From Puffinus mauretanicus (Eukaryota > Chordata > Aves > Procellariiformes > Procellariidae): a DNA stretch of 64,000 nucleotides. Positions 11,901-24,552 of this stretch are shown piece after piece. The stretch lies in assembly GCA_023333565.1 (NCBI GenBank), contig JAJKFH010003870.1, positions 62,001 through 126,000 on the forward strand, in the 5' to 3' direction. The notes under the pieces are model-generated. The model did not search any database. It had not been told where the DNA came from and was given only the letters and a program-made list of their open reading frames with translations. The position numbers and the translations under genes are program-made. Positions within the stretch are counted from its first letter, which is position 1, and each line of letters starts with the position of its first letter.

Positions 11901-14900
11901 TTCTGACAAATGCTAGCACTGATTTGATATTACCTTAAGAGGGAAAATTCACTTTAATGAAGCACCGGTGCCGTTTCCTGTAGCACTTTTTAACTTTTGT
12001 TAACTTCAGTCTGAAGGCTTGACCTATCCTGAACCTGCAGGGCTTGTGAGACCTAATGAGAATGGATGCACATGGGATGTTTGAACATGGGAGTGATCAG
12101 ACAGGCACGGGTAGGGAGTACAGGGGTGAGATTTGAGCTTCTCAAAGATACATTTTTTTTGTGTTTCTCAGGGATTAGGTCATGAAACCGTCATTAGTGC
12201 TAATGGGAATTTGTGTGGCTTTATCTTCATAAACAGCATTAACATGCACTCCGCAATTCTTAATGTGTTAACGTATATGAAAACTGGCTTTCAGCTAGCA
12301 CATTTGAACGAGGCAAGATGGGGTTTTGGAGGTCATTATTACCACACATTAAAGTAAAATTTATGTTGCACAACTCAAAACTCTCAAACAGATGGAGCTG
12401 GAATTGCTCCCAGCATCTGGTCAGAACGCCAAAGCTTCCTCGGGAAGGGGGAGAAGCGGGGTAAGAATTCAAACCAGCCCTCCACTCCTTTTAAGTAAGC
12501 CCTAACCATGCAAAGTGAGGAAGCTGTGGTACAAAAAAGCTTTCTTTGCTACCTGGCACATCCAGTTTTGTCTTTCCTGGGGGATTTAAGATGAACAGGA
12601 CGGTCTCCAGGCCACTTGCTGCTGGGGTGAGGGTTTGCAGGAAAGCCGGCGTGCGGTCTGCTCCTGTGGGGAGGCGGAGGTGAACCCTCTAGCCTTGCAC
12701 TTGCTGTCTGCTGGCACCTCCTGCCTGCCAGAGGAGCAATGCTGAAATGTAAGGAAATGCAAGGCTTGAGGTCTTTATTGAATAGCAGAAAAGCAGCATG
12801 TTGGGCTGGAGAAGTGCGAAAGGAGTGTAGTTTCAGCTGTAAATCCAAAATGGTGTCATTCCTTGCCTGACCCCAAAGGAAGAGGGCTTTGAGGCAAGGC
12901 GCTTGCACAGGCGTTCTCCAGGTTTTTTTCCCGACTTGAAAAATTTGCTGAGTGCTGTACGTGATGTGTAAACCACCGCTAACCTGGGAAGTTCTGAGTT
13001 TCTGCCATGGGTTGATATTGAAGGAGTCAGGCTGACTTTTCTTCCGACAAAGGACAGCAAGTCACTTTTCTACACAAACTGTACTGTCTCCCTCTTGATA
13101 TCTATGTATAACTTTCATGTGGTAAACCCTCAGTGTGAAAATAAAAACACTGGGAGAATTATGCCCATGGCATTTTTTAACTTAGAGGTGAGATTACCTT
13201 AGCCTTTGCCCTACGTGATTTAAAATCTTGCTCTTTCTGCCTTGATATACATTTTAATGCTGATACATTCCCCTGCTTGTAGACAGGATCCTCACGAGGA
13301 AGGGCCACAAACATTACCTACCAAACCAGGAATTTTTGTAGTCTGTAAACCACACCGTAAATTTTAACCTGACCATTTAAATAGAAAAGGGTCTGCTACC
13401 CATAATTAGCACTATATTCGGAGCCCGCGCTTCTTGCATATTGGTTAAAGAATTTAAGAGAAATGAATTTCATCTGTGAGGCTTTCTTTGTAAGTAAAGG
13501 GTAAACCCAAAGGAATTTCCTGGGATTGTTGTATGTGTTAGATCTGAAGAGCATTTGGGGTGGTGGTGTGTTTAAAATACTGTGAAAAGTGAACCTTAGG
13601 CACAAAAATTGAGGTCATTAGGATTTCTTTGTACTGAGAAATGATTGCATGTGGACCAAAGCAAGGAATTATCTGGATATCTGCCATTGCCTCCTACCTC
13701 ACTCTTCATAGAAAGCATTTTCTTCCAAACATAGCAGAACGGGAACTCACAGCTTGAAAGAGCTCGTGGTTTAAATGCCTTTACAAACACCATGCAGACA
13801 GGGGAAAAAAATGTTTAAAATTCTTAGGTTTTGACCAAGATCCTGTTACGTAATTCAGGGGCTCCTATGTACAGAAAAATTTTTTAAACACAGTTTAAAA
13901 AAAAAAAAATCAGCTGCCAAAGACTGTGTTGTAGTTTCGTCAGGAATGGTACTCTATTCACGAGGGTGAAGGCTAGGGAAGAAACTTGGATTAACACAGA
14001 TTTAATTTGTGAAATTTTTTTTTTTTGTAAAGGAAGTCTCTCAGACAAGTAGAAGAGGAGCCTGAACTAAGGGTGTACTGCTCTTTATATCAAGATGCAG
14101 GACTTACCGTAACAACAGAAATGATGGCTTTTTTTGTTGAAGTGGCCCATTGCTCTTCCCACTCGTACAGTGTTAATGGCATGGGAGGAACTGTGTGTAC
14201 TGGTAGCCTTGGGCTCTTGTTAATTCTGATCTTTGGTGTACTATAAAATATACTTCCATGGGTTATAATTAGTGGAAGTCCCCCCCAATAATTAAACGGC
14301 ATCTGCTTTTCATCAGAATCGTGGCTTAGTTAACCCCAGAGCCATCGTTTTCCACAGGCTCTCCATAGACTCCTAGGATGCTCGGACGTGACTGTTTAAA
14401 TTGCTTGCTGTGGCCCATCATTGCCCAAGAAGATTAACGGAAATAAAGAGTCCTGAGTTGTCAGTTTTGGCAGTCAAGATGTGGAAAGTGCCATCTGCAT
14501 AGCAGCTGCTGTTTCTCTGGCCTCGATTAATTTATCTCATATTGCGTAATAGGCAACATTTTTTTCCTTTGTGCAGTATTTGACCTTCTGGGGCCATCAT
14601 TTTCCGCTGGCATGTGTGGGTGTTTTTTTCCCCTTATCTCTTCTTTCACAAGCCTCATTTCAGGCCATGCTTTTAGGTCCTTTTGCAACATTCTGCCACC
14701 TTGATCTGGTTTTGCACAGTCTGGGTGAGTGTGGGCTCACGGGGAGAGAGGGCTCCTGCAGCACCTTCCTGCATGTGCGTGTGTGGGTTCCCGGTGTCCT
14801 GCTCCTCTTTTCTCACCTCCGTCCCCAGGAGCTTGTTAGACCCCAATCCTCTGATGGATTAAGAGAGAAGGTCTGCCTGAGGCTTCCTTTGAGACACATA

Positions 14901-16087
14901 CTAGGGAGGGAAGTAGAAAGCAGCTGTTGATGAATTTGTCTTGGAAGTGCAACTGGTCAGTCTTGTTGCTTTCAGGCAATCTTGCAAGTTACTTCATCGA
15001 AACGCCTACAAATTTCATGTGGCCCTAGTGGTTTTACTGTTATCGGCTTTGTTCCCTAATCAAACAAAAAAACCCAAACCAACTCATTTGGACAGAATTA
15101 CAATGCGACATCTGTCTGAAAAGCAAACAGTGTTTGTGAAAATTATGGTTATGAAATGGTTGCTCTGAAACAAAAACCAAACACGGAATGAAACAAAAAT
15201 CCCCAGCTTCTACAGTTTTGCTCCACAAGTATAGTGTATTTTGGGGAAGAGGAGAAGGGGGTAAATCCAGAGGGAAAGGAATGCAACTTGAAAGTAGCCC
15301 ACTTCTTCAGTTGAAGGGTTTTTCTCGTTACTGTTGCCTAGCTGGAAATAGCTTTGAGGATTACATTCACATGATCTACACCAGGTTCATTCAAACTACT
15401 TTTTCTAACCAGGTATTTCTTTTCCCTGGAAATAAAGTTTATCTTGCTGCTTTCTTGCAGCATGTAACTAATTTTACACAGGGAATATTTGACTGGAATT
15501 TAATGAGGAATGCTTTTGGCTTTCTGCCCTCCAGATATGAATGTGGGTCATCCCATTCCCCCCTCCATCTTCTTTGTTTTTTTCTCTTGATGGGGGGGAA
15601 TTACTTAAATGACTTAAACTTTTATTGTACTATGGAACAGATTCTCCTTCACAGCTCACTCCCAAGACTGCTTGGGAGGCAGAGCGCCGTACTCGGAGCA
15701 CTAGAAGCAGAAGGCAGATAAAAAGCTCAGGTTTTTTGATTCTCCTGTATTTGCTGAAGAATTGTCACAATTTCTGCCACAGTCGAAAACCTGTTCCAGC
15801 TCCAGAGCCCTCTGTCAGTCCTGATCTGTTGCATGAAAAAAAAAAGTGTATAGGGAGATTTTACTTCTGTTTCCTAGGGTTTTTTTTGCATTCATAGGTT
15901 ACAGGTATTTGTAGCTGGTTTTGTGATGTAAAAAAAAATATTTTTACTTTGGATCAGAAGAAGGATATACATCCTGTCATTTTAAAAACACTAGGGAAAT
16001 TACATTAAAGTAACATTTCCTTGCAGAAAAAAAATCCATCAGGTTATTGATGGATTCTTCAAATGTGCTGAATACTTTTAGGTGCCG

Positions 16088-16128
16088 CTGCTGACTTCAG
16101 TAGCACTCAAATGCTCTGCAGGATTGGC
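16088..16128 (+). repeat. Possible fragment of an old amniote repeat
   Basis: ctgacttcagtagcactc followed by tgctctgcaggattgg resembles a degenerate motif pair (tgacttcaatggg... then tgctttgctggattggg) that I have seen dispersed in turtle, crocodile and bird DNA. I cannot name the family. It is short and weak. Confidence 0.3.
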
Positions 16129-16612
16129 AATTAATCCCATTTGTACTTTACCTTTAGCACTGGTTTTAGAGTTTTTTGGCTTATTTGCATAATTTTAGCA
16201 GATATCCCTGTTCTTCTGCAAGGCATATGTGGAGGCCAAAGCAAGGTGGCCCTGTGCTTCAGAGAGCTAGAGCAGCTGAAGCTCATTTGGGCGGCTGTTT
16301 TGGGGTGCTCCTGTCGTGCAACCAGCAAAAGGGTGTGCGGCTCCATCCAGGGAGCCTGCAAGAGGTGCGGAGCTTTGCAGGGCCAAAGAGTCCTGCCGGT
16401 GAGGGGGTGGGAGATAATGCGCAGTAAAGACTTGCTCTGATTTAATGCTAAATGCCCATGCGATGCATCTCATTAGAGCAGGCTGACAGGAAACCTCCTT
16501 TTGTTAAGCCCTGGGATAAAGCATAGCACCAGTTTGCTTGCTTTGTCTCTCCCCGGAGGTTTTTGGAGGCAGTCGTGCCGTTCCAGCCACGGAGTGCAAG
16601 AGCCTTAAGGCT

Positions 16613-16630
16613 CCCTCCCGCAAGGGAGGG
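16613..16630 (+). other. Short GC hairpin with GCAA loop
   Basis: ccctccc and gggaggg form a perfect 7-bp stem around the loop gcaa. If transcribed on the + strand this would be a GNRA tetraloop hairpin. Nothing around it suggests a terminator or RNA gene, so it is recorded as a structural feature only. Confidence 0.45.
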
Positions 16631-17434
16631 GGCGGAGGAGGTTGGGGTGCTTTCAGAGTTAGACAGGCTGTTGCTTTTGAGATGAAAAAAAGGTGATTTG
16701 GAAAGATTATTTTGTGCAGTGTGCCGCTTGACAAGTGCAGGACAAGAGTTGGGGCCGAGCCCCGCTTATCAATTCCCTTGGTCCCAGCTGATGGCCATCC
16801 CTGTCGGCTGCCTGGCCCCCGGAGGGATGAGCGGCTGGGCCATGGGGATCCCCTCTGCCCTCTGGCAGCCCTAGGAAGGGAGGCCCTGGCATCTCCACGC
16901 TCACTGCTTGCCTCTACCTCCAGCTGCTGCCTGACATCAGGTAAAAATGACCAAAAAAGTCAGACAAAGCTCCTAGGATGCCAGCAGCAGTGTAGCAGGG
17001 GAAGAAACCCCTATGTCCAAGGTGTCTGTCTCATCCCCCAGCCTGTAGCAAAGCAATGGGGGGTGGTAGGATTAAACTCCCAGTGAAAACTGAAGGTCCT
17101 CCCACCTGCAGCCTTCGATTTAATCTCAGTATTTTAAATCCACCTTTTGCTCAGTGGTTTTAAGCCTAGACCTTCTGATAGGAAGGCAAGGGAATAAAAA
17201 TATCTTTGTGTGCAGGTTGTGTTTGCAAAATCAAACACTTCCTCTCCCACTCTCTCTCAAACCAAACAGATCCCTCCCACGAGAAAACTGGCAAATCTCA
17301 GAGCTGATCCCAACCCTGTTAAAAGTGTCAGACCAAAATAAAGACTCCCAAAGCAAGTGATAGCGCAGAGAAGGGAGGGAGCAAGAAAACCCCCAACTTC
17401 CATATGAAGCTCTGCTTGCTTGGAGGAAAATAGA

Positions 17435-17560
17435 TCTCAGCTGGAGACCCAGTTTCTTGCCCTGCTCTGACCATGAACGTCTGTGCCCTTGATCAAGTGA
17501 CTTAATTTTTTGCCTGTATTTTTTCTGATTTGCAATAAAATATTTCTTAATATGAGCCCC
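17435..17560 (+). mobile_element. MIR-family SINE remnant, sense
   Basis: The order ccctgctctgaccatgaacg, gtgcccttgatcaagtgact, taa, then ttgcaataaaat follows the MIR core (gctctgcca... gtgaccttgggcaagtcactt... ctgtaaaat). Spacing between the blocks is about right. Divergence is high, as expected of an amniote-age tRNA-derived SINE. The ends are approximate. Confidence 0.55.
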
Positions 17561-19234
17561 AATGCTTTGGTATTAAACACTGGTTTTAGTGCCATGGAAA
17601 ACTACAAATAATGAAGAATTAAGTGGGGGATGTTTATGTTGTTGTTGTTCTATCTGCTATTCTAGGAGAAACAGGTTGAAGAGAAGGGAAGTACTACTTC
17701 ATATAAGTTAAGTCCAACCAGGCAATTGGTATCAAAGTCTGAGTGTTTCTAAATTGGTGTAATCAGTGAATTATCCTGAACCTGTTACTTTCAAGTGTGG
17801 AGATCATTACCTCCACTTTCCCTTTGATCAACAAGGAAAACGGAGACAATTTCTCAAAGCGAACATAAAATATAATGTAATTGCTACTGCGTTAATTTTT
17901 CCCAAGGTTTTGTATTTGGGGGTCAGGGGAAGAACAAACCAAAGGGGAGAGGGAGAAATGGATGATGCCAACAGGAATGAGTCAGAAATTAAGCACGATT
18001 GCTGGGAGTTTGGACTTTCCACATTAGCAACCGATGCTTCTGTTCTGCTGGGAGAACAAGTCAGTTTTGGAGCCATCTCAGATACTGGTTAGTCATGTTT
18101 TCCAGCAGCGGAGGAAAGTTTTCCCAGTCTGCTCCCCGTGACCCTATATGCAACTGTGTGGAGCAGTTTTCCATCCTGGAAAACTTGAAATCAGTGTGGA
18201 GATGGTGTGTGTATGGAGGGAGGAAGGGGGTAAGGTGGATGGGAGAATCGGCTGCTCCATTTTGTAGGCGGTGTTGGCACCTAGGAAGACGATGCTCCTT
18301 TCTGACCAAAGGGCTAGAAGGAAACCGTGTGTTTACAAAATGTTATACAAACGCAAAACAAAATTGGGGATTTGATCTAATGTGGGTCAGAAGGCTTAAA
18401 TATGTTTCAGATGGGAACAAGTTGTTGAACTTAATTATTTGTATTGGGCAGCTGTCAAAAAAAAAAAAACCCAACCTTCTGTGAACTTTCAAAAAATAAA
18501 CCAGCTTTCTGAGTATTTTCAGTGGATGGGGGGAAAACCGGATTTGCAAGACGAAAAGATCTTCTCTGCAGTGCTACTGGCACAGGCTTGCGCTTCGTGT
18601 AGGTGCTTCTATTTATTTTTTCCTTTATGTATCTCCTGTCATGTAGCATATTTCTAGACAACCTCTTTCTCTCTCTGAGCCCTGCACAAAAACATTTAAT
18701 TGAAAATGAATGTAGAAACATCTGATGTTCAGTGGTGTTTAAATTTTGGATTCAGCTCGTCTGCTGAGCTGTGCGTTACGCCAGTGGAAAAATGCTGGCT
18801 GTGTTTCATCACATCTGACTGTTGACTAAGTTAGATGCATTTTAGCCGTTGCCAGATGTACAAGATACAGTAAAATGAGCATTTCCTGTAGCAAATTAAG
18901 ACTTGTTGGCTCTGTAAGGATATTGGCTAAAACTGCTTGTTTGCACTGGGGATTTGGCCAGATTGTGCCGGTCAATACAGACAATAAACTGAGTTAGCAG
19001 AGGAGATCTCCTGATCCAGCCTGAATTCATTTTATTCTTCTAATTAGTTAAGTTTGGGAATTGCAGGCTTCTGTTGTCACTGCTGTCTGTGATATCGGTT
19101 CTAGATACACCCACTGTTAAGCAAAGCCAAATGCCTCGCAGCATTTGTTAGCCAGACTGAACCGGTGAAGATAGGCCTCTCTGGAAGTGGGGGATGCTGG
19201 ATGAAATGACTGAACGAGCCTGTTTCCTGGGCCG
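17561..19234. other. Non-coding stretch, no gene seen
   Basis: Includes a (gtt)n-like run at about 17638-17649 and an A13 run at 18457-18469. The segment 17800-17860 (ccctttgatcaacaaggaaaa, then cggagac) looks faintly like an antisense MIR core but is too weak to call. Confidence 0.5.
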
Positions 19235-19310
19235 AATCCCGAGCTGTCATGAACTGAGACGCTGTGGAGACAGGAACACATCGTATGACTTTGGCAAGGA
19301 GTCTGGCTCA
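19235..19310 (+). mobile_element. Possible MIR remnant, sense (weak)
   Basis: gccgaatcccgagctgtcat and, about 40 bases on, tatgactttggcaagg resemble the MIR segments ttcgaatcccggctctgcca and tgtgaccttgggcaag. The spacing is plausible, but the downstream pyrimidine/taaaat block is missing. Confidence 0.28.
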
Positions 19311-21251
19311 TCACCTGAAGGCTTGCTGGTTGGCAGATAAACTGCCCGCGGGTACGGGCAGGCAGGAGGTCTGGGACTGACTGCCTCCCGCCCCTAAGCT
19401 GCTGAAGTCTAGGGTGCCTGCTGGGTTTTAGGGTCGTATATAATTCTTCTTAGCACTCCTTGATTCCCGGGAGTGGGAATGTTGTATTGCAGCTGCTGCT
19501 GTTGTGCATTAGCAGATCTGGGGTCTCACAGGGAGTGGGGGTTTGCCCTTCTGCGTCCCTGCAAGTGCTTACCAAAGAGATGCTGCCTGTCCTGAGCAGC
19601 AGATGAGTGGCTGTGGTAGATACAAGAAGTAAACCGGGAAAATTGCTGTGTTAACATGAGGTCGCTGATGGGAAGAGTAAGCAAGGATCACAGGGAGAGC
19701 AGAGGAGCTGGGTTAAGGCAATCTGTCTCTTGTCCTGTAGCTGACTTGGAATTTACTGCTTAAAAAGCTTTTAAGTGCTGTTAGGGCAGGCAAACAACAA
19801 CAACAAAAAAGCTTCTTGTATACGAGCCCTGGTTATAGTTGAGTATCTGTATCAGAGAGGCCTTAGAAACCTGAGAGGTTTCTGAGCAATGACACTGTAA
19901 ATACCTGACATTTGCTAAGCTTTAAAGGGGAAGGTTATCTGCTTCTGGAAGAAAAAACTACTCACGGAGCCACGCAGCTATGAGAGCTGGAGCAAAGGGA
20001 ATTTTTTTGAGCTGGTGCAACATTTAGGAAATTTTAAAATGTTGCCAACGTGGAAATGGTTTAAAAAAAATCCCACCCATTCTGTTGGACACAGTAAGTT
20101 GACCTCAATGGTGTCTGAGAATGAATAAGACCAGAAAGTGCCGTACTCCTGGCCTGGCCTGAGGGAGAGGATGGGCTAATCTTGCCTGAGTTTAGATATC
20201 CAAGACAGAAACATCCATGTTAATATGAATCTACTACAGTCAGTGCAGAAACACAGTGGTCTTTGAGGGAACAGTTCAATCTGTGACACCTGTTTTGAGA
20301 TGGAAGAGCCCTAGAGCTGTGCCGAACCTGTGAGACCTCGGGCACTGGGCGACCCATCCAGGGACGAAAGGTTTTGCTGCTAAGACAGCAAGTGCGCATA
20401 TGTATGTATGTAAGAGAAAAGCAAGGATCCAACAAGCTTTGGTCCCCCCCCCAGCCAATGCAGCAGTGGCTGAAAGATGAAGCTGCTGTAGATGTGAAGT
20501 TCCGAGCTTCACAGCATGACAGGAGAGACGCTGAATCCCCCTTTCCCTCTCTGCCGGCACTGGCGCTGTCATGTAATGGGGGAATTCCAGAAAGTTGAAA
20601 TTCAGAGATTGGAGGTCTACAGCTGTCTTTCCGCATGTCATCTTCGATCTTCTTGCTGTTGAAGGTAGACTACCCTGCGCTAGAGCTGCCTTAGCCGCTA
20701 CGTGGAAGGAAGTTATCTGCCTCGCACTGATTCTCTTGTCATAAGACAAAGGGGCTACAAAGTAGATGCATGCGAAGTGTCAACAGCGACTCTGCAGGGA
20801 CCTGAGAGCTTGGAAAGCCTGGGGAAAAAATGCTGCACTAATAATGTATGAGGCATATAAGCTATGCCTTGTTTAAGAAAGATGCATGGGTCCCAGAAGA
20901 TTGGAGTAAAAGGGGCAAAGGAAAGGTTTGGGCCAAGTTGTAGTATTGCTTTATCTGTCTCCTTCAAAAATGCAAACTGGTCTAAAGAAGGTAGTCCCTT
21001 TGGGAATTTACAGTTATCTACTATTACCAGATCCCTTGGCTATTCAAAGCAAAGCTTAACATTTACAATAGTAAACCAACCCTGTTATTTTAAAAAAAAA
21101 AGAAAAAAAAAAGTTGTATTGTGTAGGGCTGGTGGGGGGAGGATATCTCTCTATCGCATTTGGTGACCTGTATTAACACAATATAAAAGACACTCAAAAT
21201 TCATCCAACTGGGGACTTCATCGATATCTCACCCAAAAGCTCCAAATCCTT

Positions 21252-21315
21252 AGGGCCAGTCTTGATGCCGTTTACCCCTGTAAATAATCCCATGCAAATC
21301 AATGTACTTTCATGA
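21252..21315 (-). repeat. Possible old amniote repeat, antisense
   Basis: gggccagtcttgatgccg, tttacccctgtaaataatcc and gcaaatcaatgtactt resemble, in that order, the inverse of the dispersed motif series gtgtaaat... gaagtcaatgg... gagatcagaatctggccc. Other copies in this window lie at 39815, 40901 and 44656. I cannot name the family. Confidence 0.4.
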
Positions 21316-22992
21316 GTAGACTAAACAGGATTTGTCTGTAATTAGCATGAAGTGGAACAGATTGCAGGCATGCTTATCTTCTAATATGGAGGTTGGACAC
21401 TGTGCCACTTCATCTGCAGAGCAGGGACAGCAGGACTGGTGGCTACCAGGAAGCTTTGGCCGAATAGAGGACCTTGGCCCCTTGTCGTCATTCTCTAGTA
21501 AATGCTGTGAAAACAAGCAAACCTCAAAGTAAGTTTGCCAGATCAAAACAGTGCAAGATAAAACCTCATGTGGGATTAAAGTCCTTCCGTTTTATTTTTC
21601 CCCGTCACAGCACTGAATTCAGAGCTTAATGCTGTCTCGGTTGTTCTTAGTTATGTTGCATTTTTTCAGATTAAAGCCAGTGGTACTTCTGACTCAAATT
21701 GTAAAGCACGTTTCATCTTTAATTTATTAATTCTAATACATTATTATTTAATATTTGATCTCCCAATTGGCTTTAAGTAGCTTCTTTCTAACACTTGAAT
21801 CCCCCAAGTGGTAACAATTTACTTATTGGATTATTCTGGATTTGTGTTTCTTATGCTGTCGAGATGAGGACAACTTTATTTCATGGTTTGTGACAAGAGG
21901 CCCTCTTTCAAAGTTTTCTTTAGATGGGGCTATTCCGCCCGTTGGGTAAGGGTTAAGCAATGATGGCCCCACACATGTATCATCACACCGAGTGGGTTAT
22001 TTTTAACATGCGGCTGAACGTCAGCTCTGGATGATGCCCCCAGATGCATTTGGATGGGTCTCTGTGCCTGTGGTGAAACTCGTTTGTGTCCATAGGATCT
22101 GAGAAGACGTGGGCACTTTGCGGCCGTAACTCATGTGTGAATGCAGTTTCGTCCTTAAGTTGGCTTCCTAATGCTGTGTGTTGCATCTGAAGTATATTTG
22201 GTTAGACTCCCTCAAAATGAACGTTTCATTTTCCTTTGCAGGTTAGATTGGTTCTTCTGGTTCGTTAAGCATCTCTTAGTTTCGTGCTTGCTTTGGCAGG
22301 GATGATAGCTCCCATGTAGAGGGCGGGATTTCGCTCTCATCTGGTACAGGTTGGAGGTGTGTTGTGGCCCTTTATGCTGAAGGTAATAAAATGCTTTATT
22401 AATCTTTGGGGTTTATATTTATAATGCTTTAATCAAGCCTCTTACATGATGGATTCCAGCACCTACTCTGATAAGGCCAGTGTTTGCAAAAAGTAAATCC
22501 TGTGTTTCTGAACATACTGTGTTCTTGTCCACACGATTTGAACCTTCCTAAGCCAAGTTACAATAGAAAAATAGGAGTGAGGTCAGTAGAACAGCCTTAA
22601 ATTTACTCATGCAAAACTAACAGGAAAAGTTGGCCTTTACAAAGGTTAGTTTTTGCTAGCAAATGCACAGGGAGTAGATGGATAATGATAGCATTTTTAT
22701 GGCACTTTGCACTTCCAATGTTTGGTGAAAACTATAGTTTTAGTATTTAACTTGGGTCATAGAAAGCCTTGGACTTCCTCTTACCCTAAATGAAATTAGT
22801 AGCAAAATAACATTGAATTTAGCAGGAGTTAAATTTGTTCAGGGATGAGTAAACCTGTTTTTTCATTTCTGGTTTGGGAGTTGCTAGCTCTAAAGCTGGG
22901 GGTTTAAACAAACAAACAAAAATGGAATGGCAATATTATGAAATTTATTTACACAGTATATGCAGTGAGCTGTTAACTGAGTTGCTTGAAGA

Positions 22993-23053
22993 AAATAAAA
23001 TTGGATCTGTTTGATATATTGATATAAATAAATAAAATGGAATCTGTTTGATA
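22993..23053 (+). repeat. Spaced local duplication, 24-bp units
   Basis: 22993-23016 and 23030-23053 are 24-bp copies differing at two positions and offset by 37 bases. Both include tctgtttgata after an aaataaaa run. This looks like a local replication-slippage duplication. Confidence 0.75.
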
Positions 23054-23689
23054 AGTTGAGCACTAGTATTTACATTTACTTCATGCGTGTAAATAGGGGT
23101 CTGGCAGTCTATAACCTGCACAGGATTCCCTGCGGGGCAGAAGTCCACCTCGTGCTAACTGATGAAATAAGCTCTTGATAACCTCTGATACAGAAAGAAG
23201 AAAATCTAATTGTTTTGATGTGATAGCAAGCGTTTTGGGGAGGATCTGTCACTGAGGCAGGAAATGACCCAGCAGTTAATATCCGGGTTTGACCTTGGGA
23301 TTGGTTGTTGGGTTTTCAGTTGTAGTAGTAACGAGCACTTAATATTCACAGCTAAACCTGCAAACAACAGAAGGGAAATGACAGGCAGGTTTCAAATCTG
23401 TGTCCAGAAATGAGCAAGACAGAAATTTTTCATGCCCAGTACTGGATAACATAAATATTTTATTTAGCTTTAAGGAATAACCTTTGAAGTGAAAAGTGAC
23501 AGCTAGCTGAAAAATGGCCTGGAGCGTGGAACTGAAAGGTTTCTACTTACAGTAGATTTTTAGGGAGTTTTTATTTTTTTAAAGTTGGGTCACTTCATAT
23601 TTTCCAAATACAAACCCTCCTGGTTGTATTCGTAGCTCCCAAATACCTGTGTATCTGTATCTGTATCACCTTGTGAGTAGCGCCTGCCG

Positions 23690-24460
23690 ACAGCGCAGCC
23701 TTCGTCTCTGTTCCGTAGCTGGGAAGTGCCCAGGCAACAGGGCGGGCGTTGTGTCGCTGCGCCTCTCCAGGCCCCCGAGCGCCCAGGAGAAGCTTGTCCG
23801 GCTTGGGGCCGGCCGCCGCCTCCTGCTTCCATTACTCCCTGGGCTGCTCAGCCTGACAAAGGCAATTTAAAGAGAAGTCTGGTGCTACAATGGAGCCGGC
23901 TGAAATGAACGGAGGACCGTGGCCTCCGGGCGAGGGGAAGGCCAGAAGGCCCCTTGCCGTGGGCAGGCGGTGGCCCCAGCACCCCTCTGGCCCTGCGCGC
24001 CGGGCCTGGCCCCCGAAACCGGGAGCCTGAACTGAGGGGCGTCTCGGGTGTCCTCTGCCCGGCTCTCGCTTTTCACAGCTTCTTGTTGATACTCAGTGAC
24101 ACAGGGCTGTCACGGAGGGCTATCTCCGTTTCCAGGGTGGAGATCCCGGCCCCGCCGAGGGTGAGCAGCTGGCTGCCGGGCGGGCCGCGCGCCCCGGGGC
24201 GCAGCCTGCGGACCCCTGCCCAAAGCGAGTGAGGAGCAGGGCTGCACAGCGGGTCGGCATGTGTGTGTGCGCGCCTAAAGGAAGGGGAGAGAAAGGAAGC
24301 CAATGTTTCTCCCTCCAGCCATCAGATGGAAGAGCAGCCAGCGGGTAAGACTGGACAATCCGGAGGATTGCTTTTAAAACGTACGTGGCTTTCACCGGCG
24401 GTCACCGGCTCGTGTGTGGAGCGGTTTTCAGGCAAACGGCCCCTTGTGATGAGAGTTGCC
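23690..24460. promoter_or_regulatory. Densest CpG-rich block, CpG island candidate
   Basis: CpG frequency is the highest in the window, with tight clusters at about 23745-23825 (ggggccggccgccgcc), 23915-24060 and 24140-24215 (gggcgggccgcgcgcccc). It contains GC-box-like ggcggg and gggcgg motifs on both strands. It has no TATA-like box at an obvious place and no open frame recognisable as a first exon. It would suit an unannotated promoter, a long non-coding RNA start, or a CpG-rich enhancer. A polyguanine-type repeat as the cause of the GC content is excluded, because the sequence is complex. Confidence 0.5.
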
Positions 24461-24480
24461 ATCTGAGGGGCACTGGGTGC

Positions 24481-24552
24481 TGCCTGCATCCCTGCCCGCA
24501 TCCCTGCCCGCATCCCTGCCCGCGTCCCTGCCTGCGTCCCTGCCTGCATCCC
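24481..24552 (+). repeat. 12-bp minisatellite, six tandem units
   Basis: Six uninterrupted 12-bp units of the form tgccYgcRtccc. Only unit positions 5 and 8 vary, C/T and G/A. Both are the CpG positions of an inferred tgcccgcgtccc unit. The antisense open frame across it gives a repeated four-residue motif (Ala-Gly-Met/Thr-Arg/Gln), an artefact of a repeat length divisible by three. Confidence 0.92.

Larger units (their letters stand above)
8907..17434. other. Long non-coding stretch, no gene seen
   Basis: Unique A/T-rich DNA. It has a 12-bp tandem duplication at 10309-10332 (ctttgtaggtta twice), an A13 run at 13897-13909, and a T-run near 14018. A faint MIR-like stretch lies at about 10990-11035 (tttgtaaaatgagatgaat). 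The longest open frame, 177 codons on the + strand at 15188-15721, has no family features. I see no splice-consistent exon series. Confidence 0.5.
19311..23689. other. Non-coding stretch, no gene seen
   Basis: Unique DNA with an A-rich run at 21091-21112, a short aaac repeat at about 22903-22921 and a spaced duplication near 23.0 kb (separate entry). Open frames on the - strand at 20220-20750 overlap in two frames and show no conserved features. Confidence 0.5.

Noticed and set aside
15188..15721. 177-codon open frame on the + strand, the longest in the window
   Set aside because: No domain, no codon pattern, no splice context; this length is expected by chance in 64 kb.
17999..18484. 161-codon open frame on the + strand
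   Set aside because: Runs into a poly-A tract (lysines) at its end and has no recognisable motif.
20220..20749. Two overlapping antisense frames of 138 and 157 codons
   Set aside because: Both frames open over the same DNA, neither with domain content; typical of stop-poor sequence rather than coding.
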